Shown here in pieces: positions 32,395 through 40,832 of a DNA stretch of 64,000 bases. Location: contig NC_009253.1 in NCBI RefSeq assembly GCF_000016165.1, forward strand, positions 2,514,332 through 2,578,331, given 5' to 3'. The DNA comes from Desulforamulus reducens MI-1. GTDB taxonomy: Bacteria > Bacillota > Desulfotomaculia > Desulfotomaculales > Desulfotomaculaceae. The notes under the pieces were generated by a model that did not search any database, was not told the DNA's origin, and was given only the letters and a program-made list of their open reading frames with translations. Both the position numbers and the translations under genes were made by a program. Every line of letters begins with the position of its first letter. The stretch's first letter is position 1.

Positions 32395-32997
32395 TTACAG
32401 TTTTATATTGATAAAGAAGGGAACCAGCACAGGAACAAGGGCGGTTAGGATCGAGCCGTTAATAAAGGCAACAACAGCCATATCGGAATCGGTGGCCTGG
32501 GTAACCACTGGCAAAGTGGTGTCCATTGTTGTGGCTCCTCCCGGTGCCACCGTGGAAAGCCGGCCAATATAACGAGCCACCAGTGGCACCGTAATAAAGG
32601 TTAATAATTCACGGGCCACATTGGTCATAAAGGCCAGGGTACCCGTTTCTACATTATATATTTCAGCAATTAATATACCAGACAAACTGTACCAGCCAAA
32701 ACCTGCCCCAATGGCAGAGGACTCATTAAAGGGTAAGCCAATGAATAAACCGGTTACAACTGCACCGGCAAGGCTTCCCACAGCCACCAGAACCGGAATT
32801 AATAATACTTTCCAGCCCATATTCCATAACCGCACCCAAACTTCTTTCTGACGTCCAAGGTCTATACCAATAGCAAGGAGCAGTAGGTATAGGGAGGTGG
32901 TGGTGACATAATCCAACTGCTGTATATATTGTGCGGGGATTACCCAGTGGCCCAGGGCTATGCCCAGTACCACGGCCCCCAGAATGATCCATGTCAT
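32395..32997 (-). CDS. LysO family lysine exporter, C-terminal half protein
   Basis: A 200-residue membrane protein equal to the C-terminal part of E. coli LysO/YbjE (DUF340): SLYLLLLAIGIDLGRQ, the conserved GAGFGWYSLSGILIAEIYN and FMTNVARELLTFITVPLVAR, and PGGATTMDTTLPVVTQATDSDMAV (in parts). LysO exports lysine and thialysine. In E. coli both halves are one protein of about 300 residues; here the N-terminal half is the separate gene just upstream (18-base gap). ATG with GAAGGAGTG upstream, so this is a genuine gene start, not a frameshift remnant. Confidence 0.88.
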   Translation of the reverse strand: MTWIILGAVVLGIALGHWVIPAQYIQQLDYVTTTSLYLLLLAIGIDLGRQKEVWVRLWNMGWKVLLIPVLVAVGSLAGAVVTGLFIGLPFNESSAIGAGFGWYSLSGILIAEIYNVETGTLAFMTNVARELLTFITVPLVARYIGRLSTVAPGGATTMDTTLPVVTQATDSDMAVVAFINGSILTALVPVLVPFFINIKL

Positions 32998-33015
32998 AGT
33001 ATCACTCCTTCTGGT

Positions 33016-33342
33016 TTAGATTTTATGACAAGTTTGGTTTTTTGCTGCTTTTTCCCTGCTTTCTCGCAGTTGACGGCTAATATATTTTTCAGCCAATCGA
33101 ACCATGAAAACACTGCCAATAATACTGCCTAGGGCCAGCAACAGTGCTTGGTACCCTAAACGATCTAAATCTAACAACAATTTTTCATTGGCTCCTAACT
33201 GGGCCCCCATGGCTAGCAGCATAATTATCAGGCAAAACGTGGTGAACTTAGCAATATTTTTTGGATGAATGGATAATAAGTTAAAGTGCCCCATCAGCAC
33301 TCCTAGGACCACAACAATCAATACCGGTGCTATTTTTATCAC
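33016..33342 (-). CDS. LysO family lysine exporter, N-terminal half protein
   Basis: A 108-residue protein with three membrane helices matching the N-terminal DUF340 part of LysO: IAPVLIVVVLGVLMGHF, CLIIMLLAMGAQLGANEKLL and ALLLALGSIIGSVFMVRLAEK. It ends in a basic tail. GTG start, weak SD (AGGA). It is the first gene of a two-gene unit with the C-terminal half; the two proteins should assemble into one carrier. Split LysO pairs are known in other bacteria. Confidence 0.85.
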   Translation of the reverse strand: MIKIAPVLIVVVLGVLMGHFNLLSIHPKNIAKFTTFCLIIMLLAMGAQLGANEKLLLDLDRLGYQALLLALGSIIGSVFMVRLAEKYISRQLRESREKAAKNQTCHKI

Positions 33343-33423
33343 TTCCTATATTTTCTACAAACACTATTACTTTAGCACGACCTCAAAAACATGGTCAATA
33401 TATTCTATAAAGGAGGATTATTC

Positions 33424-33846
33424 ATGTATAACAACCCCAGTGATGAAAAAATCAAAGAACTTCTAAGCCAGTTTAAAACCATTGCGGTGGTTGGTCTATC
33501 GGATAAGCCCCATCGTGATAGCTATAAGGTGGCCCAATACCTGCAACAACATGGTTATCGTATTATACCGGTTCACCCAAGGGTCCAAGAAGTTCTGGGG
33601 GAAAGGGCTTATAAAACCCTAGCAGAAATTCCAGACCAGGTGGATCTGGTAAATGTATTTAGAAAAAGTGAAGAAACCCCTCAGGTGGTGGAGGAAGCAA
33701 TTCCCTTAAAGCCCCAGGCTATCTGGCTCCAGTTGGGTATCTCCAATGAGGCTGCGGCTAAGCTGGCCACCAATGCCGGTCTGGCATTTATTCAGAACAA
33801 ATGCATCAAAGTAGAACACGCAAGGCTTCTGGCGGATGGAAGATAG
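33424..33846 (+). CDS. CoA-binding domain protein (YccU/YneT-like)
   Basis: About 140 residues forming a single Rossmann-type CoA_binding_2 domain: FKTIAVVGLSDKPHRDSYKVAQYLQQHGY, YRIIPVHPRVQEVLGERAYKTL, IPDQVDLVNVFRK and AIWLQLGISNEAA (quoted in parts). The N-terminal Gly motif (VVGLSDKP) and the conserved Cys in NKCIKVEHARL are as in the YccU/YneT family. ATG at 33424 follows AAAGGAGG; the upstream in-frame ATG has no SD. It overlaps nth by 11 bases and leads a nth-trmL operon. Confidence 0.85.
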   Translation: MYNNPSDEKIKELLSQFKTIAVVGLSDKPHRDSYKVAQYLQQHGYRIIPVHPRVQEVLGERAYKTLAEIPDQVDLVNVFRKSEETPQVVEEAIPLKPQAIWLQLGISNEAAAKLATNAGLAFIQNKCIKVEHARLLADGR

Positions 33847-34471
33847 GATACAGCAGATTCTAACCCGGCTGGCAGAGACTTATCCCAATGCCACCACAGA
33901 TTTAAAATACACCACACCCTTCGAGTTGCTGGTGGCTGTCATTTTATCTGCCCAGAGTACCGATGCTCAGGTTAATAAAATTACCGAAAAGTTGTTTCAG
34001 AAATATAATACTGCGGCTTCCTTTGCCCAGTTGACCCCGGCGGAAGTGGCTGAACACATTAAGGGTTGCGGTCTCTTCCGGAATAAAAGTAAATTTCTTG
34101 TGGAAACCAGCCGTATACTAGTTGAAAAATACAACGGCCAAGTTCCCCAAGCCAGGGAAGAATTAGAGAAACTGCCCGGTGTGGGCAGGAAAACTGCCAA
34201 TGTTGTTTTGGGAGTTGCCTTCGGACAAAACACCTTTCCAGTGGATACACATGTGCACCGACTGGCCCACCGCTTGGGTCTGGCTTCCGGTAAAACACCG
34301 GAACAAGTTGAAAAGGAATTATGCCAGATCATGCCGCCGGAATTGTGGCAACCCTGCCATCACTGGATTATTCAGCACGGTAGAAGGATTTGCGATGCCC
34401 GCAACCCCCGCTGTGGCCAATGCTGTTTAATAGATCTTTGCCCGGAGGCCCTTAAGAAAGGGGAGTTTTAG
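33836..34471 (+). CDS. nth: Endonuclease III, base-excision repair glycosylase/AP lyase
   Basis: A 211-residue bifunctional DNA glycosylase for oxidised pyrimidines. The helix-hairpin-helix LPGVGRKTANVVLG carries the catalytic Lys (about residue 120), and VDTHVHRLAHRLG the catalytic Asp (138). The C-terminal 4Fe-4S loop is complete: Cys-x6-Cys-x2-Cys-x5-Cys in CDARNPRCGQCCLIDLC. Length fits the family. Starts inside the end of the upstream gene and shares one base with the trmL start. Confidence 0.96.
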   Translation: MEDRIQQILTRLAETYPNATTDLKYTTPFELLVAVILSAQSTDAQVNKITEKLFQKYNTAASFAQLTPAEVAEHIKGCGLFRNKSKFLVETSRILVEKYNGQVPQAREELEKLPGVGRKTANVVLGVAFGQNTFPVDTHVHRLAHRLGLASGKTPEQVEKELCQIMPPELWQPCHHWIIQHGRRICDARNPRCGQCCLIDLCPEALKKGEF

Positions 34472-34929
34472 TGCATATCGTTTTGGTTGAGCCAGAAATA
34501 CCTGCCAACACCGGCAATATTGCTCGTACCTGTTCCGTCACCGGTGCCAGCTTACACTTGGTAGAACCCCTGGGTTTTTCTACCGATGACCGTTATTTAA
34601 AAAGAGCAGGGCTAGACTACTGGCACCTGCTGGATTTGCATTATCATAAAAGTTTTGCTGCCCTGCAGCAGCAATATCCAGAGGGACGCTTTTGGTATTT
34701 CACCACCAAAGGTGGCAGGCCTTATCATGAGGCATCCTTTGAAGAAAATGATTTTTTAGTTTTTGGTAAGGAAACTGCTGGGCTACCCAAGGAACTGCTG
34801 GCTGCCAACCCGGATAACTGCTTAAGAATCCCCATGCTGGGCCAAGTACGTTCCTTAAATCTGTCTAATTCAGTGGCCATCGCAGTGTACGAAGCCCTTA
34901 GACAGCATAATTTCCCCAACATGACATAA
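34471..34929 (+). CDS. trmL: tRNA (cytidine(34)/uridine-2'-O)-methyltransferase
   Basis: A 152-residue SPOUT methyltransferase methylating the wobble ribose in leucine tRNAs. Motif 1 EIPANTGNIARTC, motif 2 LVFGKETAGLPKELL and motif 3 RSLNLSNSVAIAVYEALRQ are all intact. GTG start overlapping the nth TAG (TAGTG), with GGGGAG upstream. Third gene of the plus-strand operon. Confidence 0.94.
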   Translation: MHIVLVEPEIPANTGNIARTCSVTGASLHLVEPLGFSTDDRYLKRAGLDYWHLLDLHYHKSFAALQQQYPEGRFWYFTTKGGRPYHEASFEENDFLVFGKETAGLPKELLAANPDNCLRIPMLGQVRSLNLSNSVAIAVYEALRQHNFPNMT

Positions 34930-34950
34930 TGCCTCCCTTCTGGGAGGCAT
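34929..34950 (+). terminator. Hairpin after trmL
   Basis: ATGCCTCCC / GGGAGGCAT with a 4-base loop; followed by ATTCAATATTATATTT, so only a weak T tract. Confidence 0.6.
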
Positions 34951-34963
34951 ATTCAATATTATA

Positions 34964-35033
34964 TTTAGCCCTCAGCCTTTAGCTATTAGATGTTATTTTT
35001 TAGTTTAACAATATTAAATGGCTAATGGCTAAA
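34964..35033. repeat. Imperfect AT-rich palindrome
   Basis: Left arm TTTAGCCCTCAGCCTTTAG and right arm ATTAAATGGCTAATGGCTAAA are largely complementary (TTTAGCC/GGCTAAA, AGCC/GGCT). It fills the gap between the convergent trmL and alaX-type genes. Confidence 0.45.
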
Positions 35034-35049
35034 CCCTAAAGACTATCCC

Positions 35050-36264
35050 TTAAGGCTTACGGTTGATGGCTGAGGCAACCATTTCCTTTAATTGTTCCAC
35101 TGGTAATTTCTGAGCCTTGCCTTGGACCAGCTCAGCACTGCCGCCGCCTTTACCCTCCAGCACTGGCCATAGTTCGGCAGCCACACTGTTCATAGAGGTT
35201 GCTACCCCTGAACCCCTGGCCATTACCACATCAAAGGGACCGGTACCACCCATTAGTACAGCCACCCTGCCCGACTGGGCACACCAGGAGGTAGCCACCC
35301 CCCGCAGCATTTCCATGTCAGCTTCAGAAAAGTGTTGTATTAGAATACTTGTTTCACCCGAGGAAATGGCCTCCGTTGCCAACTCCTTAGCCAGATAACG
35401 ATATTTGAGGGACAGTAATTCCTTACGTTCCTTTTGGAGTTTCTTCAACTCCACTTCTCTTTTTTCTAACCGAATAAGGGCTTCATTACCAGAAGCTCCG
35501 ATAGCCTTCTCTAACTGGTGAAGAGTGTCGGCGGTTTGTCTCATCCATGCAATGGTTCGTTCGCCACAAATAAAGGACAACCTTATGTTTCCCCTTAACT
35601 TTTCTATTTTTAGAATTTTACAGGGACCTACCTCACCTGTACGCTGGGGGTGAGTACCACAACAAGCATTTTCATCAATACCCGGGATCACCACCAACCG
35701 TACTTCATTTTGATCCGACGGTAGTTTCTTAATTAATTCCTGCCCAAGATCTTCACGCTTATAATATTCTGTTTTCACCGGAATATTTTCCATGATAATC
35801 CGGTTTACTTCCAGTTCCACTTCTTGCAATACATCCTGTGAAATGTCCCCCACAGTTAAGTCAATGGTGGAAGTCTCCGGGCCTAAATGAAATCCCACTG
35901 TATCCCAACCATAATTACGTTCAAAGACAGCAGACAGTATGTGTTGACCATGATGTTGTTGCATATGATCTTGCCGTCTTTCTGCATCCACAGTCAATAA
36001 CACACTGGCACCTATGGTGGGCTTCAGGGACCCGGCAATCCAGTGCACAATGCCCTCGGGCCTTTGTTCCACATGCAATACTTCATGGGATGTTCGACGG
36101 GCATCACAGACAAGGGTTCCCCGATCGGATGGTTGACCTCCCCCCTCCGGGTAAAAGATAGTTTCCTCAAATAAAATGCCGGTTTTGTCTTGATCTTCGA
36201 TAAATCCTTTGACGTTGGTACGGTATTGCAGCAGGTAAGGATCGACCTGGTATATTCCTGTCAA
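35050..36264 (-). CDS. AlaX-L type alanyl-tRNA editing protein with DHHA1 domain
   Basis: A 404-residue free-standing trans-editing enzyme that hydrolyses mischarged Ser- or Gly-tRNA(Ala). The N-terminal beta barrel has FEETIFYPEGGGQPSDRG; the zinc site is QQHHGQHILS (HxxxH) with CCGTHPQRTGEVG (Cys and His). After a coiled-coil (KREVELKKLQKERKELL) the C-terminal DHHA1 domain shows GRVAVLMGG and GGGSAELVQGKA. This is the long AlaX-L form, lacking the aminoacylation domain of AlaRS. TTG start. Single-gene unit. Confidence 0.92.
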   Translation of the reverse strand: MTGIYQVDPYLLQYRTNVKGFIEDQDKTGILFEETIFYPEGGGQPSDRGTLVCDARRTSHEVLHVEQRPEGIVHWIAGSLKPTIGASVLLTVDAERRQDHMQQHHGQHILSAVFERNYGWDTVGFHLGPETSTIDLTVGDISQDVLQEVELEVNRIIMENIPVKTEYYKREDLGQELIKKLPSDQNEVRLVVIPGIDENACCGTHPQRTGEVGPCKILKIEKLRGNIRLSFICGERTIAWMRQTADTLHQLEKAIGASGNEALIRLEKREVELKKLQKERKELLSLKYRYLAKELATEAISSGETSILIQHFSEADMEMLRGVATSWCAQSGRVAVLMGGTGPFDVVMARGSGVATSMNSVAAELWPVLEGKGGGSAELVQGKAQKLPVEQLKEMVASAINRKP

Positions 36265-36369
36265 AACTATCCTCTCCTCTCAGGGTTACGAACTAATGAA
36301 CATAACTTTCGACATAGCTTAGAAAATTCCTTGTGGGTGGTCTGTTGTTCTGTAAGTTATCAGCTAAAA

Positions 36370-36399
36370 TTGCAACCTAGCCCTAGGGCTAGGTTGCAA
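36370..36399 (-). terminator. Terminator overlapping the end of the nucleotidyltransferase gene
   Basis: A 30-base perfect palindrome centred at 36384-36385 (TTGCAACCTAGCCCT and its complement); on the minus strand followed by TTTTAG. Its 5' arm includes the last codons and the TAG stop of the gene ending at 36389. Confidence 0.7.
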
Positions 36400-38857
36400 T
36401 AATTTGTTTTATTTTATCGGTATAAAAATGGGTTAACTCCTCTGCAATTTCCATGGAATCCCCTTCTGTGAAAATCCGGCATACCGGTTCCTCCGGGTCT
36501 GGTAATACCAGAGCCCAACCGTTAGTATGATAGACCTTTACCCCATCCAGTAGTTCCATGTCATTGTCTTGCTCCTCAATGAGCCGCCGGATAACCCTGC
36601 CCTTGTCTTCCCAGGGAACCTCCACTTTGACTTGATTTAAAAAAGTGTTTGGGATCTCCTTGATTAATTCTTCCAAGGTTATATCTTTGCAGGCACAAAA
36701 CTCAAGTACCTTTAGCAATGCAAGCAAGGCATCAAAATTCATTAGATAATGATGGGTTGCCGCATTATTTGAGACCTGGTGATTGATAATCTTGTTTATA
36801 AAGTCTTGTTGGGAGGTTTTGGTACGTACTACGCTTCCTTGATATTTCCTAGCCAATGCCTCGATGGCCCTGGGAGCTGTGATCGGCACAATGACAGGAC
36901 CAGCCTGTTCTTTCAGAATAATAAGGGAAATTAGGGCTGTTAACAGATCATCACTTATTACATTTCCTCGGCCATCTACTAGGATAAGCCTGTCACCATT
37001 GGGGTCGATAATAGCACCGGCTGCTCTGCCTTTATTTTGTACTGTATGGGCCAGCTCTTGCAGGTATTGCTGGTACCATTGCCAATCCCTTGGTTCCGCA
37101 GTGGACTGATCTGCCGCAAAACGCTCTAAGGAAATGCCCAGGGAGGACAGTGCTCCCGAGACAAAATGGTCTAGATTATCTAGGTCATACAATAATACAA
37201 GTTGTTGACCAGACTTCTTTAATGCAGTGGTGTTAACCGCTCCAGTTAAATGCTCAATATAGGTTTCCGCCGCTTGGGGCATAGTGATAATAGGAAGAAT
37301 TTGTTGGACCTCCACCCGGCGAACATCTTCTCTGGCTAGGGTGTTTTCAACCTTCCGTTCCTGTCCCCGGGATATATTGCCGCCCCTGTCATTGGTAAAA
37401 AGCAAATTAACCTTATCAGCCCGTTGAGAACTTATGCGAACGTGTATACCTGCCTGACAGTTGCTGGCTTGCACCGCGTAACGGTGCATGGGAGTAATTC
37501 CTTGACAAAAATCCACCACTTGGATGCCTGTTGACTGTAAGCCACAGGCCAGGGCCTCTTTAATCATGCGGGATGCTGCAAAACGATCGCAGGAAATACC
37601 AACCCTTGTACCCACCGGCAGATTGGTACCGAAGGCAGCCCCTACCCGACTGGAAAATTCAGGCGTAATATCAATATTGCTCAAACCCGTAATGCCTTCA
37701 ATACCAAAGAGTCCTTTGGGCTTAGCTGTTCCCCAAACAAGGCTACTTTCTACGGTTGCACCAGACTCCACCACTTTGTCAGGCCATAGCTTGACATCGG
37801 GCTTCAACAGAGCGCGCTCTTTTATTATAGAGCCGCTGCCAATTACTGCACCTTCATATACCGAAGCATTGGTGTTAATCTTTACACCACTGCCCACCAC
37901 AGCTCCCCGAATAGCAGCCCTGCTGCCTAGGTAAACACCATCCCACAACACACTTCTTTTCAGGGTTGACTGGTCTCCAATCAAACAATTATTACCAATT
38001 ACAGAGTAGGTGCCTAACACAGCAGCCGCGCCTATTTTGCAATTTTGCCCAATTAATGCTGGACCTATAATTTTGGCCCCTGCTTGAATTTGCGTATTTT
38101 CTCCTACCCAAACACCCGGAGCCACTTGCTCCCCAGGTATCGATACAGAAACCTTACCCGTTAAGCAATCCTGATGTGCCTGGACATATTGCTGTAAATT
38201 CCCAATATCACACCAATAACCAGAAAGGGAAACTCCAAACAAGGGCTGCTTTTCCTTCAGCAAAATAGGAAATAAATCATTACTAAAATCAAACTTCTGG
38301 CCTGGTTCAAAATAGTTAAGTACTTCTGGCTCTAAAATGTAAATGCCAGTATTGACCGTATCGCTAAATACTTCTCCCCAACCGGGTTTTTCCAGAAATT
38401 GAGTAATATGGCCATCACCATTGGTGATCACAACTCCATACTCCAGTGGAATATCAACTGGCGTTAAGACCAATGTGGCAATGGCACCCTTCTTGCGATG
38501 AAACTCCAGGGCCTGGCTTAAATCCAAATCTGTAAGGGCATCACCGCTGATCACAATAAAGGTTTCGTCAAGGAATTTCTGAGCATTTTTGACACTGCCG
38601 GCAGTTCCTAGGGGCACTTCTTCCACATAGTAACGCATATGCACATTAAAATCAGCTCCATTACCAAAATAACCTCGGATGGCTTCAGGTAAGTATTGCA
38701 AGGTTACCCCGATATCATGTACCCCGTGTTTTTTTAATAAATGCAATATATGTTCCATCATTGGGCGATTACATACCGGCATCATGGGTTTCGGCAAACC
38801 ACAGGTTAATGGCCTTAACCGGGTACCTTCGCCACCAGCCATAATAATAGCCTTCAT
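36389..38857 (-). CDS. Sugar nucleotidyltransferase / phosphomutase-like fusion protein
   Basis: About 822 residues in three parts: an N-terminal nucleotidyltransferase (MKAIIMAGGEGTRLRPLT, GTAGSVKNAQKF, VISGDALTDLDL), a left-handed beta-helix of hexapeptide repeats (about 240-375) and a C-terminal phosphoglucomutase/phosphomannomutase-like region. The usual names are mannose-1-phosphate guanylyltransferase or glucose-1-phosphate nucleotidyltransferase; substrate is not certain. In the mutase part the catalytic phosphoserine loop TASHNP is replaced by ISSQRADKVN and the metal loop reads DPNGDR, so mutase activity is doubtful. The ATG at 38857 follows GAAGGAGTG. Lies 28 bases after the GT4 gene, probable operon for alpha-glucan or polysaccharide synthesis. 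Confidence 0.88.
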   Translation of the reverse strand: MKAIIMAGGEGTRLRPLTCGLPKPMMPVCNRPMMEHILHLLKKHGVHDIGVTLQYLPEAIRGYFGNGADFNVHMRYYVEEVPLGTAGSVKNAQKFLDETFIVISGDALTDLDLSQALEFHRKKGAIATLVLTPVDIPLEYGVVITNGDGHITQFLEKPGWGEVFSDTVNTGIYILEPEVLNYFEPGQKFDFSNDLFPILLKEKQPLFGVSLSGYWCDIGNLQQYVQAHQDCLTGKVSVSIPGEQVAPGVWVGENTQIQAGAKIIGPALIGQNCKIGAAAVLGTYSVIGNNCLIGDQSTLKRSVLWDGVYLGSRAAIRGAVVGSGVKINTNASVYEGAVIGSGSIIKERALLKPDVKLWPDKVVESGATVESSLVWGTAKPKGLFGIEGITGLSNIDITPEFSSRVGAAFGTNLPVGTRVGISCDRFAASRMIKEALACGLQSTGIQVVDFCQGITPMHRYAVQASNCQAGIHVRISSQRADKVNLLFTNDRGGNISRGQERKVENTLAREDVRRVEVQQILPIITMPQAAETYIEHLTGAVNTTALKKSGQQLVLLYDLDNLDHFVSGALSSLGISLERFAADQSTAEPRDWQWYQQYLQELAHTVQNKGRAAGAIIDPNGDRLILVDGRGNVISDDLLTALISLIILKEQAGPVIVPITAPRAIEALARKYQGSVVRTKTSQQDFINKIINHQVSNNAATHHYLMNFDALLALLKVLEFCACKDITLEELIKEIPNTFLNQVKVEVPWEDKGRVIRRLIEEQDNDMELLDGVKVYHTNGWALVLPDPEEPVCRIFTEGDSMEIAEELTHFYTDKIKQIIAT

Positions 38858-38885
38858 AATATCACTCCTTCCCATGCTCTATCCC

Positions 38886-40130
38886 TTAGTGGGCCACTGT
38901 CCGAACAACCTTGCCTATTAATTTTTCTTTTTTCCAGGGAGCTTTTTGGTCCGCATCAATGATCTCCTGATATACCTGTCTGGTTTGTTTGGCAATACCT
39001 TGCCAATTATATTTTTTGATCACATCATTGTAAGCCCGCTCTTTCATTTGCCGAGCAGAATTGTTATCCATCAGGCAATGCAATATGCTGTCTGCCAAGG
39101 AATTGGCATTACCTGTATAGGACTTCATGCCATTGAACCCGTGTTGGACAATTTCACCCAGACCTCCATTGTCAGAGACCACCACAGGGGTCTGGGCGGC
39201 CATTGCTTCCAGGGCCACAATACCAAAGGGCTCGTATAAACTTGGGAATACTGCTACATCCGCATAATGATATAGGCTATTTCGAGTCATATCATTTACA
39301 TAACCTGTAAAATAGATTTTATCTGAAATCCCTATTTGTACAGCTTTATGCTTAAGCTCCCCCTCAAATGACCCCTTTCCTGCTATGACAAATTTGGTGT
39401 TAGGATGATAATGTAATATCTTTGGAACCGCCTCCAGTAGTACCTGTACACCTTTCTCAGGTACCAACCTGCCCACATAATAAACAATTTTCTCATGGGG
39501 ATTAGCAAAGGTATCTCGCTTGACAGGTGTCTTAGGGTCAAATTTAAAGTTTGTGGGTTCTACTCCGTTGGGTATAATATTTATTTTATCTACGGGTAGT
39601 TGAAAAATATGGGTTAACTGCCCTTGCATGTATTCACTGCAGCAAATGACGCGCCAGGATTCATAGGTTAGCCACCATTCGATATCACTGATGTGCCTTT
39701 GAATATCATTATGTAATCCGTTATTCCGTCCCCACTCAGTGGCATGGATAGTGGATATCAGGGGGATCTTGTGGGAATGTTTACAAACCTTGGCCGCATA
39801 GGCCACCAACCAATCGTGGGCATGTATGATATCAACCTGCTCCAGTTCATGAAATAAGGTAATAAACCTTTCAATCATAGCCATGTTTAACTGCATAACC
39901 CAGGTAACAAAATCCGGGGAAGAAACCTTAAAAGAAGTAACCCGATATACATGCACACCCTGTATTTTTTCATAATCTGGTGTATCTGGGCTCCCGCAGG
40001 TTATTACATGAAGGTCTACATCCTGTCTAGCCATTGCAATGGTTAAATCATAGACATGCTGAGCTAACCCTCCCACACTTAAGGGCGGGTATTCCCAGGA
40101 AAAAGTGACAACCCTCAATTCTTCACGCAC
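38886..40130 (-). CDS. GT4-family glycosyltransferase, glycogen-synthase-like
   Basis: A 414-residue GT-B enzyme. The N-terminal VVTFSWEYPPLSVGGLAQHVYDL (in parts) is the acceptor-side Gly loop seen in starch/glycogen synthase-like GT4/GT5 proteins; DIIHAHDWLVAYAAKV, STIHATEWGRNNGLH, VYYVGRLVPEKGVQVLLEA and the donor-site block SLYEPFGIVALEAMAAQTPVVVSDNGGLGEIV (in parts) follow. It probably elongates alpha-1,4-glucan from ADP- or UDP-glucose, working with the GH57 branching enzyme at 29125 and the nucleotidyltransferase next to it. GTG start with a close SD; start uncertain by a few codons. Confidence 0.88.
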   Translation of the reverse strand: MREELRVVTFSWEYPPLSVGGLAQHVYDLTIAMARQDVDLHVITCGSPDTPDYEKIQGVHVYRVTSFKVSSPDFVTWVMQLNMAMIERFITLFHELEQVDIIHAHDWLVAYAAKVCKHSHKIPLISTIHATEWGRNNGLHNDIQRHISDIEWWLTYESWRVICCSEYMQGQLTHIFQLPVDKINIIPNGVEPTNFKFDPKTPVKRDTFANPHEKIVYYVGRLVPEKGVQVLLEAVPKILHYHPNTKFVIAGKGSFEGELKHKAVQIGISDKIYFTGYVNDMTRNSLYHYADVAVFPSLYEPFGIVALEAMAAQTPVVVSDNGGLGEIVQHGFNGMKSYTGNANSLADSILHCLMDNNSARQMKERAYNDVIKKYNWQGIAKQTRQVYQEIIDADQKAPWKKEKLIGKVVRTVAH

Positions 40131-40210
40131 CCTTCTGGTAAATTAGACCTAGATTACTGGCTAGTATTTACCATTTATGTGCTTTTTATGTTCAGGAAAA
40201 CTCTTTAGTA

Positions 40211-40243
40211 CAATAAAATCCCCTACCGGAGAACCGGTAGGGG
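40211..40243 (-). terminator. Terminator of the CBM gene
   Basis: Minus strand CCCCTACCGG / CCGGTAGGGG, 4-base loop, then ATTTTATTG. Confidence 0.9.
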
Positions 40244-40249
40244 AACATA

Positions 40250-40639
40250 TTAGTGTCCATCCATTGTGCCGTTATGAACCTGAAAGGTCCAGTTTTTACC
40301 AGAATTATTGTCCCAGTTGTAGGCATTGTCATGAAAACAGAAGTTAAACTGGGTGTGGGTTTCGGGCATGGTAACAGCCTTGACATAGCCATAACCAGTT
40401 TTAGCCATTCTTTGGTCCTGCACGGCATTCCAATGATTTAGGTTACCAAAGCCACAGTGCAAGTAAACTTCCTGGGCACCATCCTTGGCTAAAAGTCCAT
40501 CATAAAATACCACCACATCTTGACCAGCCGTAATGGGTGTAGGGTCTACCACAACACCCTGGGGAAATTGCGCTTCGTACATTTCTTTTAAACGATAGGC
40601 ACCCATTGTTGGTTCACCAAAGTTTGTTCTATTTGCCAT
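40250..40639 (-). CDS. Single-domain CBM25/53-type starch-binding protein
   Basis: A 129-residue protein without signal peptide. Residues about 30-125 match a CBM25/CBM53-like module: VDPTPITAGQDVVVFYDGLLAKDGAQEVYLHCGFG and FNFCFHDNAYNWDNNSGKNWTFQV (in parts), the NWDNN.G.NW.F ending being the starch-binding signature. No catalytic domain is attached. In the cytoplasm it could bind the storage glucan made by the nearby GT4 and GH57 proteins. ATG after AGGAGGTG; own terminator. Confidence 0.82.
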   Translation of the reverse strand: MANRTNFGEPTMGAYRLKEMYEAQFPQGVVVDPTPITAGQDVVVFYDGLLAKDGAQEVYLHCGFGNLNHWNAVQDQRMAKTGYGYVKAVTMPETHTQFNFCFHDNAYNWDNNSGKNWTFQVHNGTMDGH

Positions 40640-40739
40640 AAATACACCTCCTAGTTAACATTGGGGATCATCTTTATTATCTGAAAGCCTAATGATCTTT
40701 ATAGGAGGTAAATATTATAAAAACTCTCAATTTTTTTTA

Positions 40740-40777
40740 CAAACTCAAAACCACCTTTGCAGGTGGTTTTGAGTTTG
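40740..40777 (-). terminator. Large palindrome after the leuD-like gene
   Basis: Perfect 16-bp arms CAAACTCAAAACCACC and complement with a 6-base loop. There is no clean T run on the minus strand (TAAAAAAAATTG follows), so it may act as a factor-dependent or stability element rather than a classical terminator. Confidence 0.6.
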
Positions 40778-40832
40778 TTGATTTTAGGTTGTTTAATAAT
40801 AACCCCTTATACTCCGGTGGATACTTTTTCTT

